From Ignavibacteriaceae bacterium (GTDB lineage Bacteria > Bacteroidota > Ignavibacteria > Ignavibacteriales > Ignavibacteriaceae), in assembly GCA_019638025.1 (NCBI GenBank), contig JAHBUO010000001.1:248001-312000 (forward strand): a stretch of DNA of 64,000 nucleotides, written 5' to 3'. Positions 37,606 through 46,502 of this stretch are shown piece by piece. Each line of letters starts with the position of its first letter. The first letter of the stretch is position 1. The notes under the pieces were generated by a model. That model did no database searches. It was not told the DNA's origin and saw only the letters and a program-made list of their open reading frames with translations. The translations under genes were made by a program, and so were the position numbers.

Positions 37606-38193
37606 TTAAAACTTAATTATTACGTTTGTTATTCCGGTTCTTATCATCATTACTGCAATTGCGGCTAAAAACAGTGAAGCAATTTTTGCGAAGGCTCTTG
37701 TTCCTCCTTCTCCCATAACTTTTATTACTGAACCGGAAAAAGTTAACACCAATAAAACAATCAAAAAGTTACTTGTCATTGAAATTAAAGTAGCTACAAA
37801 TCCAAAGGAGTCAATTAAAATCATAATTGTTGCAAGCGCTGCAGGACCTATAATTAAAGGAATTCCTAGAGGGACTATCCCGATCTTCGAACCCGGCTTT
37901 CTTCTGACTTCTGAAGAAAACATTATGTCGTTTATGGCGAGTATTAATAATATTATTCCACCGGCTATCCTGAAGTCGTCAATCGTTATTCCGAGAAAAC
38001 TTAAGATGAGTTTACCACCAACCAAAAACAAAACAGCTATAACAAATGCGGCGGCTACTGCTTCTATAATTAATCTTCGTTTCTCTTTTTCTGAAAGGTC
38101 ACTTGTGAATCCTAAAAATATCGGGACAGTACCAATAATATCGATTGCTACAAAAAGAGGTATAAAGGATAAAAAGAAAGATTCTAATGTCAT
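37606..38193 (-). CDS. MarC-family integral membrane protein
   Basis: The 195 residues have six hydrophobic segments, covering most of the MarC/UPF0056 family fold (start FFLSFIPLFVAIDIIGTVPIFLGFT). The family's function is unknown despite its name; E. coli MarC was once linked to multidrug resistance but is not required for it. It is the first gene of the predicted marC-SDR-asparaginase operon. A -7 element TAACTTTG lies 30 bp upstream. Confidence 0.9.
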   Translation of the reverse strand: MTLESFFLSFIPLFVAIDIIGTVPIFLGFTSDLSEKEKRRLIIEAVAAAFVIAVLFLVGGKLILSFLGITIDDFRIAGGIILLILAINDIMFSSEVRRKPGSKIGIVPLGIPLIIGPAALATIMILIDSFGFVATLISMTSNFLIVLLVLTFSGSVIKVMGEGGTRAFAKIASLFLAAIAVMMIRTGITNVIIKF

Positions 38194-38223
38194 ACTAATT
38201 CAAAATTCTAAATATTATAAATA

Positions 38224-38254
38224 CAAAGTTACTCACTCTGCATCACTAAAAAAA
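38224..38254 (-). promoter_or_regulatory. Possible promoter for marC-SDR-asparaginase operon
   Basis: On the minus strand TTTT, 19 bases, then TAACTTTG. The -7 box matches TAnnTTTG fully and the -33 box at three of four positions. The predicted start near 38,217 suits the marC start at 38,193. Confidence 0.35.
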
Positions 38255-38268
38255 TACGGTTATTTTGT

Positions 38269-40725
38269 TCACAACCTTTCAAAGGAATAGCCTCTCTTTT
38301 TTAGTTCAGTTAACAACTCATCCAATTTATCGTAAAACTTGTCGGTTCTTCTTTTATCTACTCCAAAATGCGTTAAGAGAAGAAATCCTTTTAGCCCATG
38401 CTCACTATTTTCTTCATACTTCAAAATATTATTGAATAGTTTTTCTGAAGAATAATATTTGCTACCCATTTCCGGAATTGTCCAATCTTGATTAGAATTT
38501 GTACCGCCGGTGAGGTTTATCAATGATAAACCTAGGTTTTTTGTCCATTCACTAATTTCCGAATTATACCATTCGTAGGGGGGTAAATAATATGGTGAGG
38601 TGTTTTTGTTTAGACCGAAAGGCTTCATTGCTACATAATTTTCAGCAACATCCTTTTTAAATTCTTCCTTTGTGATTAAAGTAGAATCTCTCTTTTCCCA
38701 TGAAGCATATAAAATATGTTTATCTGAATGAGCCCCTAAATAATGTCCATCCGAAATAAGAGAGTTAATTACCGATTTGAAATTTTTATTCCGATAAAAA
38801 TGGCCTGTAAAAAAGAAAGATGCTCTCGCGTTGTGCTTATTTAGTGTATTTTTAATTGTCTCATAACCGTCGATATTCTCGTGAGATGTGAACAATAAAT
38901 AAACTTTCTTCTCCTTTTTTGATAAGCGAGTTATGCCACCAAAAGATATTTCTAATTCATCAACACCTTTCTTTTCATTCGCTAAAGAAGAAAGATAATA
39001 GGTTAAACTTGCTGTTCCGTCCATAGTTGGTTCGTTAGTTGAGTAATCACCCCAATCATCATGATAAACTACTATATCAGATTGAAACTCATTAAAAGCA
39101 TCTTCTTTTGATAAATGAATTCCTATCAACGAATTAAAAATGGACGCATAAATAGGACCATCAACAAGTCCGCCATTTATCGGATAACCATAAACATGTG
39201 TAAATGCTGAATGTGGGTCTTTTGGTGACACGCCAAACTCAGGTAAACCAACAATCATACTTGTGCCCCATGGATTAGCACCAAAAAGCCAATCTCTCAT
39301 AGCAGCTTCTTCATCATCATATGAGTTGTCATTAGTTAATTCTTTATATAGTTTCACTTGAGTTAAAAAAGCAGCAACCAAATTATTTGAACACCAAATA
39401 AAGGGAATGCCGTTTAAGAAAGGATTATTCTTCCCTCTTTTAACAACATTATCAATTCCTAATTTCATGTATGAAATAAATTTTTCTTTTTCTGATTGTA
39501 ATTTTTCTGCTATTAAATGATGTCCAAGATTAACAAACGGATACCATTGATAATGGCGGGCGGTATCGGCTCCCATCCAAGGAGTAAATTTTTCTATTTC
39601 GCCAAACTTAATGGCTTCCTCAGCGTATAAATTATTGTTTGTGATGTTATATAGAGAAATTGCGGCAAGCTGCATATCATCTACAAAATTATCTTCTTCA
39701 TAAAAATAAGGGGCTCGACATGGTGCGGTTTGACTTACCCCGGGAAATTCTTTTCCGACTTCGTATGCATTTTTAGCTCTCTCTATTAATCTATTTTTTA
39801 ACTCCGGGTAAAATGGTTCTAATATTTCTGAAGCCAATGCAAATGTTGAAGCAAATTTTCCAGCCGTAGATGCTTTTCCATCCGCTCTGTTTTTATATTT
39901 CATTACGCCTTGTGGTTCTCCGGTAATAAAATATACCGGTCTTTCCAAGCCTTTACCGTAATAGACAGAATCTTCTGTTGGTAATCTGAAACTTTGATGA
40001 TCTCTGTCATCTGCGATTTGATTAAACATGAGTTCGTCTGACGGATTCATTTTTAGTAACCAATCAATACCCCATTTAACTTCATCGACTATATCAGGAA
40101 TGCCGTTTTTCCCAATCTGTCCATCTGCATCATAATTATCAGAAAAAGCTTTTGGGTTTTTTGTGTAAGCGAACATCATCTGATAAACCGCATTTGCAGA
40201 TGTAGTAACATATTGCAAATAATCAGAAGCATCATGCCATCCACCTTTAACATCAATATATATTGAATCGAGTGTTGGGTGATAAATTATAAATCCGTCG
40301 TGTGTGTGACAAGAGTCTTTTAAGAACGGGTTATAGCCGCATCTTTGTTGACGCATATAATTTAGAAGAAAGTCAGCTTTGCCGTTGTAGATATTATCAT
40401 CTATAACAAAGTTTGGAGATTTTGCATTTTCGGTTTTAATATAATATGCACCCGGTTTGTTAAAGGATGAAAAATTAAGTCTGAATGTAGATTTAAATGA
40501 ACCATAACTCCCGTATTCTTTTACACTAGAACCTTCAAAAATTACTTCATCGGTTAAGGCATCGCAAAGTTGAAAGTTTTTTGGGCGTACATCAATTTTA
40601 CTCAATAATACTGCGGTCTTTATTGATTTAGTTGTGTATCCAAGTTGGTTTATCCTTATCCAACTTTCTGCATAAAAGTTAGAAGTAAGAATGTAAAAAA
40701 ATAGAAGTGTAATTGTTAATTTCAT
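38269..40725 (-). CDS. Secreted GH9 glycosidase fused to polysaccharide-deacetylase-like domain
   Basis: The protein has 818 residues with a signal peptide (about 1-19). An immunoglobulin-like CelD_N module (20-110) precedes a GH9 catalytic domain with GGWHDASDY (161-169, catalytic Asp pair), DPHSAFTHVYGYP and YHDDWGDYSTNEPTMDG, which holds the acid Glu. The GH9 part is followed from about residue 610 by a NodB-like deacetylase domain with ASFFFTGHFYR, GAHSDKH, LPPYEWYN and LLLTHFG. In it, the usual TFDDG motif reads LLFTSHEN. No T9SS tail is present. It probably acts on beta-glucans or related polymers. Confidence 0.9.
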   Translation of the reverse strand: MKLTITLLFFYILTSNFYAESWIRINQLGYTTKSIKTAVLLSKIDVRPKNFQLCDALTDEVIFEGSSVKEYGSYGSFKSTFRLNFSSFNKPGAYYIKTENAKSPNFVIDDNIYNGKADFLLNYMRQQRCGYNPFLKDSCHTHDGFIIYHPTLDSIYIDVKGGWHDASDYLQYVTTSANAVYQMMFAYTKNPKAFSDNYDADGQIGKNGIPDIVDEVKWGIDWLLKMNPSDELMFNQIADDRDHQSFRLPTEDSVYYGKGLERPVYFITGEPQGVMKYKNRADGKASTAGKFASTFALASEILEPFYPELKNRLIERAKNAYEVGKEFPGVSQTAPCRAPYFYEEDNFVDDMQLAAISLYNITNNNLYAEEAIKFGEIEKFTPWMGADTARHYQWYPFVNLGHHLIAEKLQSEKEKFISYMKLGIDNVVKRGKNNPFLNGIPFIWCSNNLVAAFLTQVKLYKELTNDNSYDDEEAAMRDWLFGANPWGTSMIVGLPEFGVSPKDPHSAFTHVYGYPINGGLVDGPIYASIFNSLIGIHLSKEDAFNEFQSDIVVYHDDWGDYSTNEPTMDGTASLTYYLSSLANEKKGVDELEISFGGITRLSKKEKKVYLLFTSHENIDGYETIKNTLNKHNARASFFFTGHFYRNKNFKSVINSLISDGHYLGAHSDKHILYASWEKRDSTLITKEEFKKDVAENYVAMKPFGLNKNTSPYYLPPYEWYNSEISEWTKNLGLSLINLTGGTNSNQDWTIPEMGSKYYSSEKLFNNILKYEENSEHGLKGFLLLTHFGVDKRRTDKFYDKLDELLTELKKRGYSFERL

Positions 40726-40840
40726 ATTAGCTCACCTAAATAATTTAGTTATTTAAAAATACGAAGATTAAAACGATAACTTATAATGAGTGACTTTGAA
40801 TTATTTTATATTTATCTTGTAAAAAATAAATCGGTGCTAT

Positions 40841-41356
40841 ATGGAAACCTCACATCATAAAAACATCTACTACTGCTGTATTACTCTAAATGGAATTAAT
40901 ATATATATCTATACATCAAGCGAAGAGCTGTTATATATATCTCTGAAGACACCTAAAGAAAATTCTGATAAGTTCCGTTTAACAAAAGTAAAAGAAGATG
41001 ACCCATATATGTTAGATGTTCCAAAACAGTTAAAAGAATATTTTGAAGGAAAGAGAAAAAAGTTTTCTGTTAAAATGGATTTAAGCGGTACTCCTTTTCA
41101 GTTAAAAGTTTGGAAAGAATTAACAAAAATTCCATATGGAAAAACAATAAGCTATAAAGATTTAGCAAAAAAAACCGGTGATGTAAAAGCGGTAAGAGCA
41201 GTTGGTACTGCAAACGGACACAATCCTATTCCAATTATAATTCCTTGCCATAGAGTTATTAATTCAAACGGTGAACTTGGGGGTTACTCAGGTGGTTTAG
41301 ATATAAAAGTGATTCTACTTACACTCGAAGGTGTGCTTGAACCTTCTTTATTATAA
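40841..41356 (+). CDS. ogt: Methylated-DNA--protein-cysteine methyltransferase
   Basis: This suicide repair protein removes O6-alkyl groups from guanine. The 171 residues end in the conserved DNA-binding and active-site domain: IPYGKTISYKDLA, RAVGTANGHNPIPIIIPCHRVI with acceptor Cys136, and GGYSGG. The N-terminal part is short and diverged, as usual. No transcription-factor (Ada) domain is present. Its stop is one base from the stop of the convergent TlpA-like gene, with no room for a terminator between them. Confidence 0.95.
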   Translation: METSHHKNIYYCCITLNGINIYIYTSSEELLYISLKTPKENSDKFRLTKVKEDDPYMLDVPKQLKEYFEGKRKKFSVKMDLSGTPFQLKVWKELTKIPYGKTISYKDLAKKTGDVKAVRAVGTANGHNPIPIIIPCHRVINSNGELGGYSGGLDIKVILLTLEGVLEPSLL

Positions 41357-41357
41357 A

Positions 41358-42980
41358 CTATTCACCTAAATATTTAGTTAGGGTTTTTAAGAGTTCTTTT
41401 CCTCTTAATTGTTCCTCTGCAGCTAATATTTTACCTGAAGCATCTACAAGAATTGGTTTTGGAATTACAACTATTTCAAAATCTTTTATTATATCGGTTT
41501 TAAACGCATCCTCTTTATATCCATTATCCCAATTATTTTGTAAACTATTCTCCAAATACTTAATAGCATTTTCTCTTTTTTTATCAAAAGAAATAGATAA
41601 AATCTTTAATCCCTTATTCTGAAATTTTTCATAAGATTCTATCAAGTATTTTCTTTCTGCTAAACAAGGTTTACACCATTCAGCCCAGAAATCGATTAAG
41701 AATACTGTTCCTCTGAAATTATCGTTTGTAAAAAATTTAGTTGAATCGTAAAGTGATTCAAATTTAAAGCTTGGTAATTCTTTCCCGTATTTAATTTCTC
41801 TTTCCGGATTAAATTGCTTTTGAAGCATTTCAGCAAGGGGTGATGTACTGAACTCGTTAATAATTTTATCATAAAAAAGTTTTTCTAACGGTTCGTTATT
41901 TTCTGAACGGTAATACAAAAATTCATTAACTAATATAGCTACACGGGTATTTTCATCTGTATTGGATTGGATTATTTTTTCAGCAAGCTCTAAGCGTTCT
42001 TCTTGATTAAAATAACTCAGAGCTTTTGTCAAAACGTATGTTTTTTGCGACCATAAATATGAATCTAACGGAATCTCTTTTATTATGTATCTAAAAAGGG
42101 AAGTATCTATTCCCTCAACATTGTACTGAAGAAGATTGGTATAAAGAAGAATTAAAAAATCTTTTACTCGTTTATTTTCTGAGGATGATATTAATTGTTC
42201 AAGTTCAAGTTTGTAGGGTGCCCAGTTATAAATAAAATCATCAGGAAAATTTCCTTTAGAAACAAAAGTCGAAAAACTTTTTGTATAATCAGCTATCAAT
42301 CTTTGATCGATTGTGTGTCTTTTGAATATCTCATTTTCATATTTGAGATTATCATCCAAATCAATTTTTTCTTCAGATTTCTTATTTACTAATTTTTTCG
42401 GATTAACAGAAATTTTTGCTTTTTTATTTTTAGTTAAAATTATCGATCTGTAATCACTTTCCCCATCGAACTCAAAACCAATTGATTCAATTCCGTTGAC
42501 ACTCCGCCCTTCAACCAATCCCAAAATCTGATAACGAAGAGAATCTCCGCTATAATCAATATCAACCGAGTATGTACCATTTTTTTCCATCAACATATCG
42601 ATCGGTTCAGAAAATGAAAACTTATTAAAATCACCGATAACCGCTAAATCTGAAAAATCATTATCGTACTCATTATGTTTTAATTTAATAGTAATATTGA
42701 TGGTTTTATAGCTGTCGTTTAAAATTGGCAACTCAATCGGAGCGTGATCAACACCGCTGAAAACTAAATAAAAAAATCCTTTTCGTGAGAGTGTTAAGTT
42801 AAAATTTCCTTTACTGTCAGTTTGAGTTGTGTGAAATGCTTTTGTATAGGTAATTGTTCTTACAGAAACATTTGCTGATTTCATTGGTTTGTTGTCATAG
42901 CCTAATAACTTTCCGGTAATAATGGTTCCCTCAGCAAAAGTTAATTGTGCGATGCAAAGAATAAGTAAAAATAATTTCAT
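41358..42980 (-). CDS. TlpA-family thioredoxin-like envelope protein
   Basis: The 540 residues start with a signal peptide (MKLFLLILCIAQLTFA). A carboxypeptidase-regulatory-like or CnaB-type beta domain (about 20-95) is followed by a helical middle and a C-terminal TlpA/ResA-like thioredoxin domain (about 400-540) with FWAEWCKPCLAER. The CxxC pair indicates a thiol-disulfide exchange function in the periplasm. Similar proteins in Bacteroidota are often of unknown substrate. It lies just left of the dnaA origin region. Confidence 0.88.
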   Translation of the reverse strand: MKLFLLILCIAQLTFAEGTIITGKLLGYDNKPMKSANVSVRTITYTKAFHTTQTDSKGNFNLTLSRKGFFYLVFSGVDHAPIELPILNDSYKTINITIKLKHNEYDNDFSDLAVIGDFNKFSFSEPIDMLMEKNGTYSVDIDYSGDSLRYQILGLVEGRSVNGIESIGFEFDGESDYRSIILTKNKKAKISVNPKKLVNKKSEEKIDLDDNLKYENEIFKRHTIDQRLIADYTKSFSTFVSKGNFPDDFIYNWAPYKLELEQLISSSENKRVKDFLILLYTNLLQYNVEGIDTSLFRYIIKEIPLDSYLWSQKTYVLTKALSYFNQEERLELAEKIIQSNTDENTRVAILVNEFLYYRSENNEPLEKLFYDKIINEFSTSPLAEMLQKQFNPEREIKYGKELPSFKFESLYDSTKFFTNDNFRGTVFLIDFWAEWCKPCLAERKYLIESYEKFQNKGLKILSISFDKKRENAIKYLENSLQNNWDNGYKEDAFKTDIIKDFEIVVIPKPILVDASGKILAAEEQLRGKELLKTLTKYLGE

Positions 42981-43256
42981 AAATCTCGTTGTTATATGTG
43001 TGGAAGGTTATTCACATTTTCCACAGCGGTTATAAATATATAATTAAGTATATATTTAAAAATATTTAATAATAGTAATAAGTATGTTGATATGTGGATA
43101 AATAATATAAATATGTAAATTCAGTTTATAATCAAATATTTATCGTTACGTGTTTTCGTTAATAACTTATTTATAAAAACGTCTTATTCAACAACTGTGG
43201 ATAAGATAATTTTATTAACAGGTATTAAGTTAGTTATCAACACGATTTCAACAATA
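42981..43256. other. oriC: Probable oriC, left part: DnaA boxes and AT-rich region
   Basis: This intergenic region follows the dnaA stop. DnaA boxes (TTATNCACA): TTATTCACA at 43,008; minus-strand TTATCCACA at 43,093-43,101 and 43,196-43,204. Near matches are TTTTCCACA at 43,017, minus-strand ATATCAACA at 43,085 and TTATCAACA at 43,234. The stretch 43,031-43,066 contains one G and no C, as expected of an unwinding element. Together with the cluster on the other side of dnaA this forms a bipartite origin. The shift in gene orientation supports the placement. Confidence 0.85.
43067..43101 (-). other. Candidate DnaA-trio next to tandem DnaA boxes
   Basis: Two overlapping boxes on the minus strand (TTATCCACA at 43,093-43,101 and ATATCAACA at 43,085-43,093) are followed after 3 bp by five triplets that read TAA TAA TAG TAA TAA on the plus strand (43,067-43,081). 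The AT-rich tract lies beyond. This is the order box, trio, AT-rich DNA described for the B. subtilis unwinding element, though without its GC-rich patch. Confidence 0.6.
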
Positions 43257-44654
43257 TTAAGAACAAGAAATTTCTATTTTGCTTTTTATAGTATTAATAG
43301 AATCTTTAATGATGTTATCTGTTAATACAGATTTTTCGATTGTGTTACATGCATGAATTACAGTTGAGTGATCTCTGCCGCCAAAATGTAACCCAATAGT
43401 TTTTAGAGAAGACTTTGTCATCTCTTTTGAAAGATACATTGCAATTTGTCGAGCTAAAACTATTTCTTGTTTTCGTGTTTTATCTCTAAGTTTATTTTCG
43501 TCAACCTTATAATAATCACAGACGCATTTAGTAATCAAGTCAATTCCTATGTTGACTTTTTTTGATGTAGAAATTTCACCGACTATGGACTTTGCAAGAC
43601 TTAGAGTAATCTCTTTGGAGCTTAAAGAAATATTAGCTAAAAGTTTAATTAAACAACCTTCAAGTTCTCTGATATTTGATGTTATGTTAGTCGCAATATA
43701 TTCTAATATATCAGAAGAGACAGTCATTCCAAAGTCGTTAGCTTTTTTGTAAAGAATAGCCATTCGGGTTTCGAGATCCGGCGGTTGCATATCAGCATTT
43801 AATCCCCAATGAAAACGAGAAATTAAGCGGTCATCCATTCCCTTAAGGTCTTTCGGCGGTTTATCGCTTGAAAGAATGATTTGTTTTCCTGATTGATGAA
43901 ACGCATTAAATATGTGGAAAAACAAATCTTGAGTTTTTTCTTTACCGATTAAGAATTGAATATCATCAACAATAAGAACATCCATGCTTCGATAGAAGTT
44001 ATTAAATTCATTCCCTTTGTTTGATTGAAGTGAATCTATAAAGTTAACCGTAAACCTATCGGCAGAAATATATTTAACTCGATGTTTTGGAAATTTATTT
44101 TTTATTGTGTTTCCGATGGCTTGAATTAAGTGTGTTTTACCAAGACCAACACCACCATAAATAAAAAACGGATTAAAAGAAGTTCCACCGGGATTGTCGG
44201 CTATAGCCCCAGCAGCAGCTCTAGCTAATTGATTTCCTTCTCCCTTAATAAAATTATCAAAGGTATATTTTGAATTTAAGTCAGATTCAAAATCGGGCTG
44301 CTCGGGTTTTGCAGTTTCTTTGTTTATAATATTAATTGTTGGGATGTGAATTTTAGGTTCTTCAATTTCTTTTTCTTCAACAATTATATAATCAATTTTT
44401 CCGTTTTCACCTAAAGCGCTTTTAATTGCTCTATTTAACAAACTGCTAAAGTGTTCATCTATCCACTCCCAAAAGAAATTAGACGGTAGTTGAATGGTAA
44501 GTATATCATCTTTTATGTCGACCGGTTTAATAGGGGCAAACCAAGTATTAAAGGTCATATTAGGAACATTATCTTTAATTACTTTAAGGCAGTCACTCCA
44601 AATAGTTTGAGTTTTAGGGTTTGTTGAATTTATCGATACATCAAGGGCAATCAT
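43257..44654 (-). CDS. dnaA: Chromosomal replication initiator protein DnaA
   Basis: The 465 residues show domain I (about 15-90, DCLKVIKDNVPNMTFNTWF), a short linker, and an AAA+ domain with Walker A YGGVGLGKTH (166-175) and Walker B VLIVDDIQFL. Domain IV is the DNA-binding HTH with GRDHSTVIHACNTI. DnaA boxes flank the gene on both sides, including one 4 bp upstream of its start, so it is probably autoregulated. Unlike many genomes, dnaN, recF and gyrB are not adjacent; the neighbours are a TlpA-like gene and hemL. Confidence 0.98.
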   Translation of the reverse strand: MIALDVSINSTNPKTQTIWSDCLKVIKDNVPNMTFNTWFAPIKPVDIKDDILTIQLPSNFFWEWIDEHFSSLLNRAIKSALGENGKIDYIIVEEKEIEEPKIHIPTINIINKETAKPEQPDFESDLNSKYTFDNFIKGEGNQLARAAAGAIADNPGGTSFNPFFIYGGVGLGKTHLIQAIGNTIKNKFPKHRVKYISADRFTVNFIDSLQSNKGNEFNNFYRSMDVLIVDDIQFLIGKEKTQDLFFHIFNAFHQSGKQIILSSDKPPKDLKGMDDRLISRFHWGLNADMQPPDLETRMAILYKKANDFGMTVSSDILEYIATNITSNIRELEGCLIKLLANISLSSKEITLSLAKSIVGEISTSKKVNIGIDLITKCVCDYYKVDENKLRDKTRKQEIVLARQIAMYLSKEMTKSSLKTIGLHFGGRDHSTVIHACNTIEKSVLTDNIIKDSINTIKSKIEISCS

Positions 44655-44990
44655 AAGTTATCCACAGTACAAAACAAAGAAATTATTCAAAAAATAGAGA
44701 TTTTAATAATAAGTTAAAAATCAATTAATAATTAACCAACAAGTTATCCACATTACGTTTTATTTATTAACTTATTTTATATTAATAAGTTACCGTTGTT
44801 GATTTGATGTTTTCCCCAAGACAATCTGTATAAAATATTAACTTTTTGTTGTGGGGAGTTGTGAAACAATTTCACGATAAAAAGTTATCAACATTTTATA
44901 AACACTTTTGTTGTGTCTTGAAGTAGCCAAAAAATAGAAAGGATTAACATCCTTAGCAAATTAAATTTAACAAAAATTTAATATGAGAGG
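44655..44990. other. oriC: Probable oriC, right part: DnaA boxes upstream of dnaA
   Basis: This intergenic region has no gene. Perfect TTATCCACA boxes lie at 44,658-44,666 and 44,744-44,752, and TTATCAACA at 44,885-44,893. A perfect palindrome GTGAAA-N3-TTTCAC lies at 44,861-44,875. The whole stretch is strongly AT-rich and includes a small hairpin (aaggat/atcctt near 44,940). The dnaA promoter must also lie here, but I cannot pick a clear one. Confidence 0.8.
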
Positions 44991-45032
44991 AAAAATTTTC
45001 CCCGATACAATTATCGTGCTAATTGTATCGGG
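44990..45032 (-). terminator. Terminator after hemL
   Basis: A perfect 13-bp stem cccgatacaatta/taattgtatcggg with a 6-nt loop lies 7 bp past the hemL stop. On the minus strand it runs into gaaaatttttcc, a U-containing tail. It marks the right edge of the origin region. Confidence 0.8.
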
Positions 45033-45038
45033 TTGAAA

Positions 45039-46331
45039 TTATAATATTGCTTTAAGAGATTCGTATTGAGATTTAATTGTTTTAGATAAATCTTCTTCGG
45101 AATGACTTAATGAAACAAAGAAAGCCTCAAATTGAGCGGGAGCTAAATAAATTCCTCGATTCAACATCTCGTGGAAAAATTTTCCGTAAAGCTTAGTGTC
45201 GGATGAAACTGCAGAATTGTAATCAATAACTTCATTTTCGGTAAAGAACAATGTTCCCATCGACCCAACTCGATTAAAGGCAAATTTTTTGTTAAGTGAT
45301 TTTAAGTTTTCATTAAAACCGTCTTCCAAAAATTTTGATTTAGCCTCCAACTCTGAATAAACAGATGGATTTTCTTTTATATAATTTAACATTGCATAAC
45401 CGGCAGACATGGCAAGTGGATTTCCGCTTAAAGTTCCTGCTTGATAAACCGGACCAAGCGGAGAAACAAATTCCATTATTTCTTTCTTTCCTCCGAAAGC
45501 GCCAACCGGCAAACCACCACCAATAATTTTACCGAAAGTTGATAAATCGGGAGTAATACCGAGAATTTCTTGAGCGCCTCCTTTTGCAACTCTAAATCCG
45601 GTCATTACTTCATCAAAGATAAGGAGAATATTTTCGGCAGAACAAAGTTCACGTAACTCTCTTATAAATTCATATGATGCTCTTACGGTTCCCATATTTC
45701 CTGCGATAGGCTCTATGATTACAGCAGCTATTTCGTTTTTGTTTTCGTTTATTAAAGATTTAATTGAATCAATATTATTAAAATCAGCAACAAGAGTATC
45801 GGCTGCATTTCCGGTAGTCACACCTGGACTTGTCGGAACACCGAAAGTTAACGCACCTGAACCTGCTTTAATTAAAAAATAATCGGCGTGTCCATGATAA
45901 CAACCTTCAAATTTTATAAATTTATTTTTACCGGTATAACCTCGTGCAACTCTTACTGCGCTCATAGTGGCTTCAGTTCCCGAGTTAACCATTCTTACCA
46001 TTTCCATAGAGGGGACAAGTTCGGTAATTAATTTTGCCATTTTAACTTCAGCTTCGGTTGGAGCGCCGAAACTTGTTCCATTTTCGATTGCGGTAAAAAG
46101 AGCTTCTTTAATAAAAGGGGGATTATGTCCAAATAAATGAGGTCCCCAACTTCCGATATAATCTATATATACGTTTCCATCAACATCTATTAATTTTGAG
46201 CCATTTCCGCTTTTCATAAATACGGGAGTTCCGCCAACCGACTTAAAAGCTCTTACCGGCGAATTAACGCCCCCCGGAATATATTTTTTTGCTTCATTAA
46301 ACAGTGTTTCGCTATAGTTTAGATTCATCAT
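45039..46331 (-). CDS. hemL: Glutamate-1-semialdehyde 2,1-aminomutase
   Basis: This PLP enzyme forms 5-aminolevulinate in the C5 heme pathway. About 430 residues contain the family motifs IPGGVNSPVRAF at the N-terminus, MVNSGTEATMSAVRVARG, FDEVMTGFRV and STFGKIIGGGLPVGAFGG, which holds the PLP lysine. It starts ATGATG; the GGAG ribosome-binding site fits the second ATG (46,328) better, giving 429 residues. It sits on the right flank of the origin region, pointing left. No other heme gene is in the window. Confidence 0.96.
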   Translation of the reverse strand: MMNLNYSETLFNEAKKYIPGGVNSPVRAFKSVGGTPVFMKSGNGSKLIDVDGNVYIDYIGSWGPHLFGHNPPFIKEALFTAIENGTSFGAPTEAEVKMAKLITELVPSMEMVRMVNSGTEATMSAVRVARGYTGKNKFIKFEGCYHGHADYFLIKAGSGALTFGVPTSPGVTTGNAADTLVADFNNIDSIKSLINENKNEIAAVIIEPIAGNMGTVRASYEFIRELRELCSAENILLIFDEVMTGFRVAKGGAQEILGITPDLSTFGKIIGGGLPVGAFGGKKEIMEFVSPLGPVYQAGTLSGNPLAMSAGYAMLNYIKENPSVYSELEAKSKFLEDGFNENLKSLNKKFAFNRVGSMGTLFFTENEVIDYNSAVSSDTKLYGKFFHEMLNRGIYLAPAQFEAFFVSLSHSEEDLSKTIKSQYESLKAIL

Positions 46332-46502
46332 ATCTCCGTTAAATTTTTCTATAAAACTAAACTCAAATATAATTCAATTTTGAAAAATAGTACCGCTCAT
46401 AATGAAATGGGTTGATTTGTACTTTTTCTCTTTTCTGTTTCTGAAGAAGGTTTTATTTTGAATTAGTAATTAATAATCACTTATAACATTAGGGGCAACC
46501 GA

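Noticed and set aside
37925..38290. 121-codon open frame on the plus strand
   Set aside because: Antisense to marC and the end of the GH9 gene; low-complexity composition, no family.
44982..45035. 17-codon ATG frame in the origin region
   Set aside because: It consists largely of the hemL terminator hairpin; too short and unsupported.
46364..46371. TATATTTG (minus strand) as a hemL promoter
   Set aside because: The -7 box matches but no -33 element is found at the proper distance; such boxes are common in AT-rich DNA.
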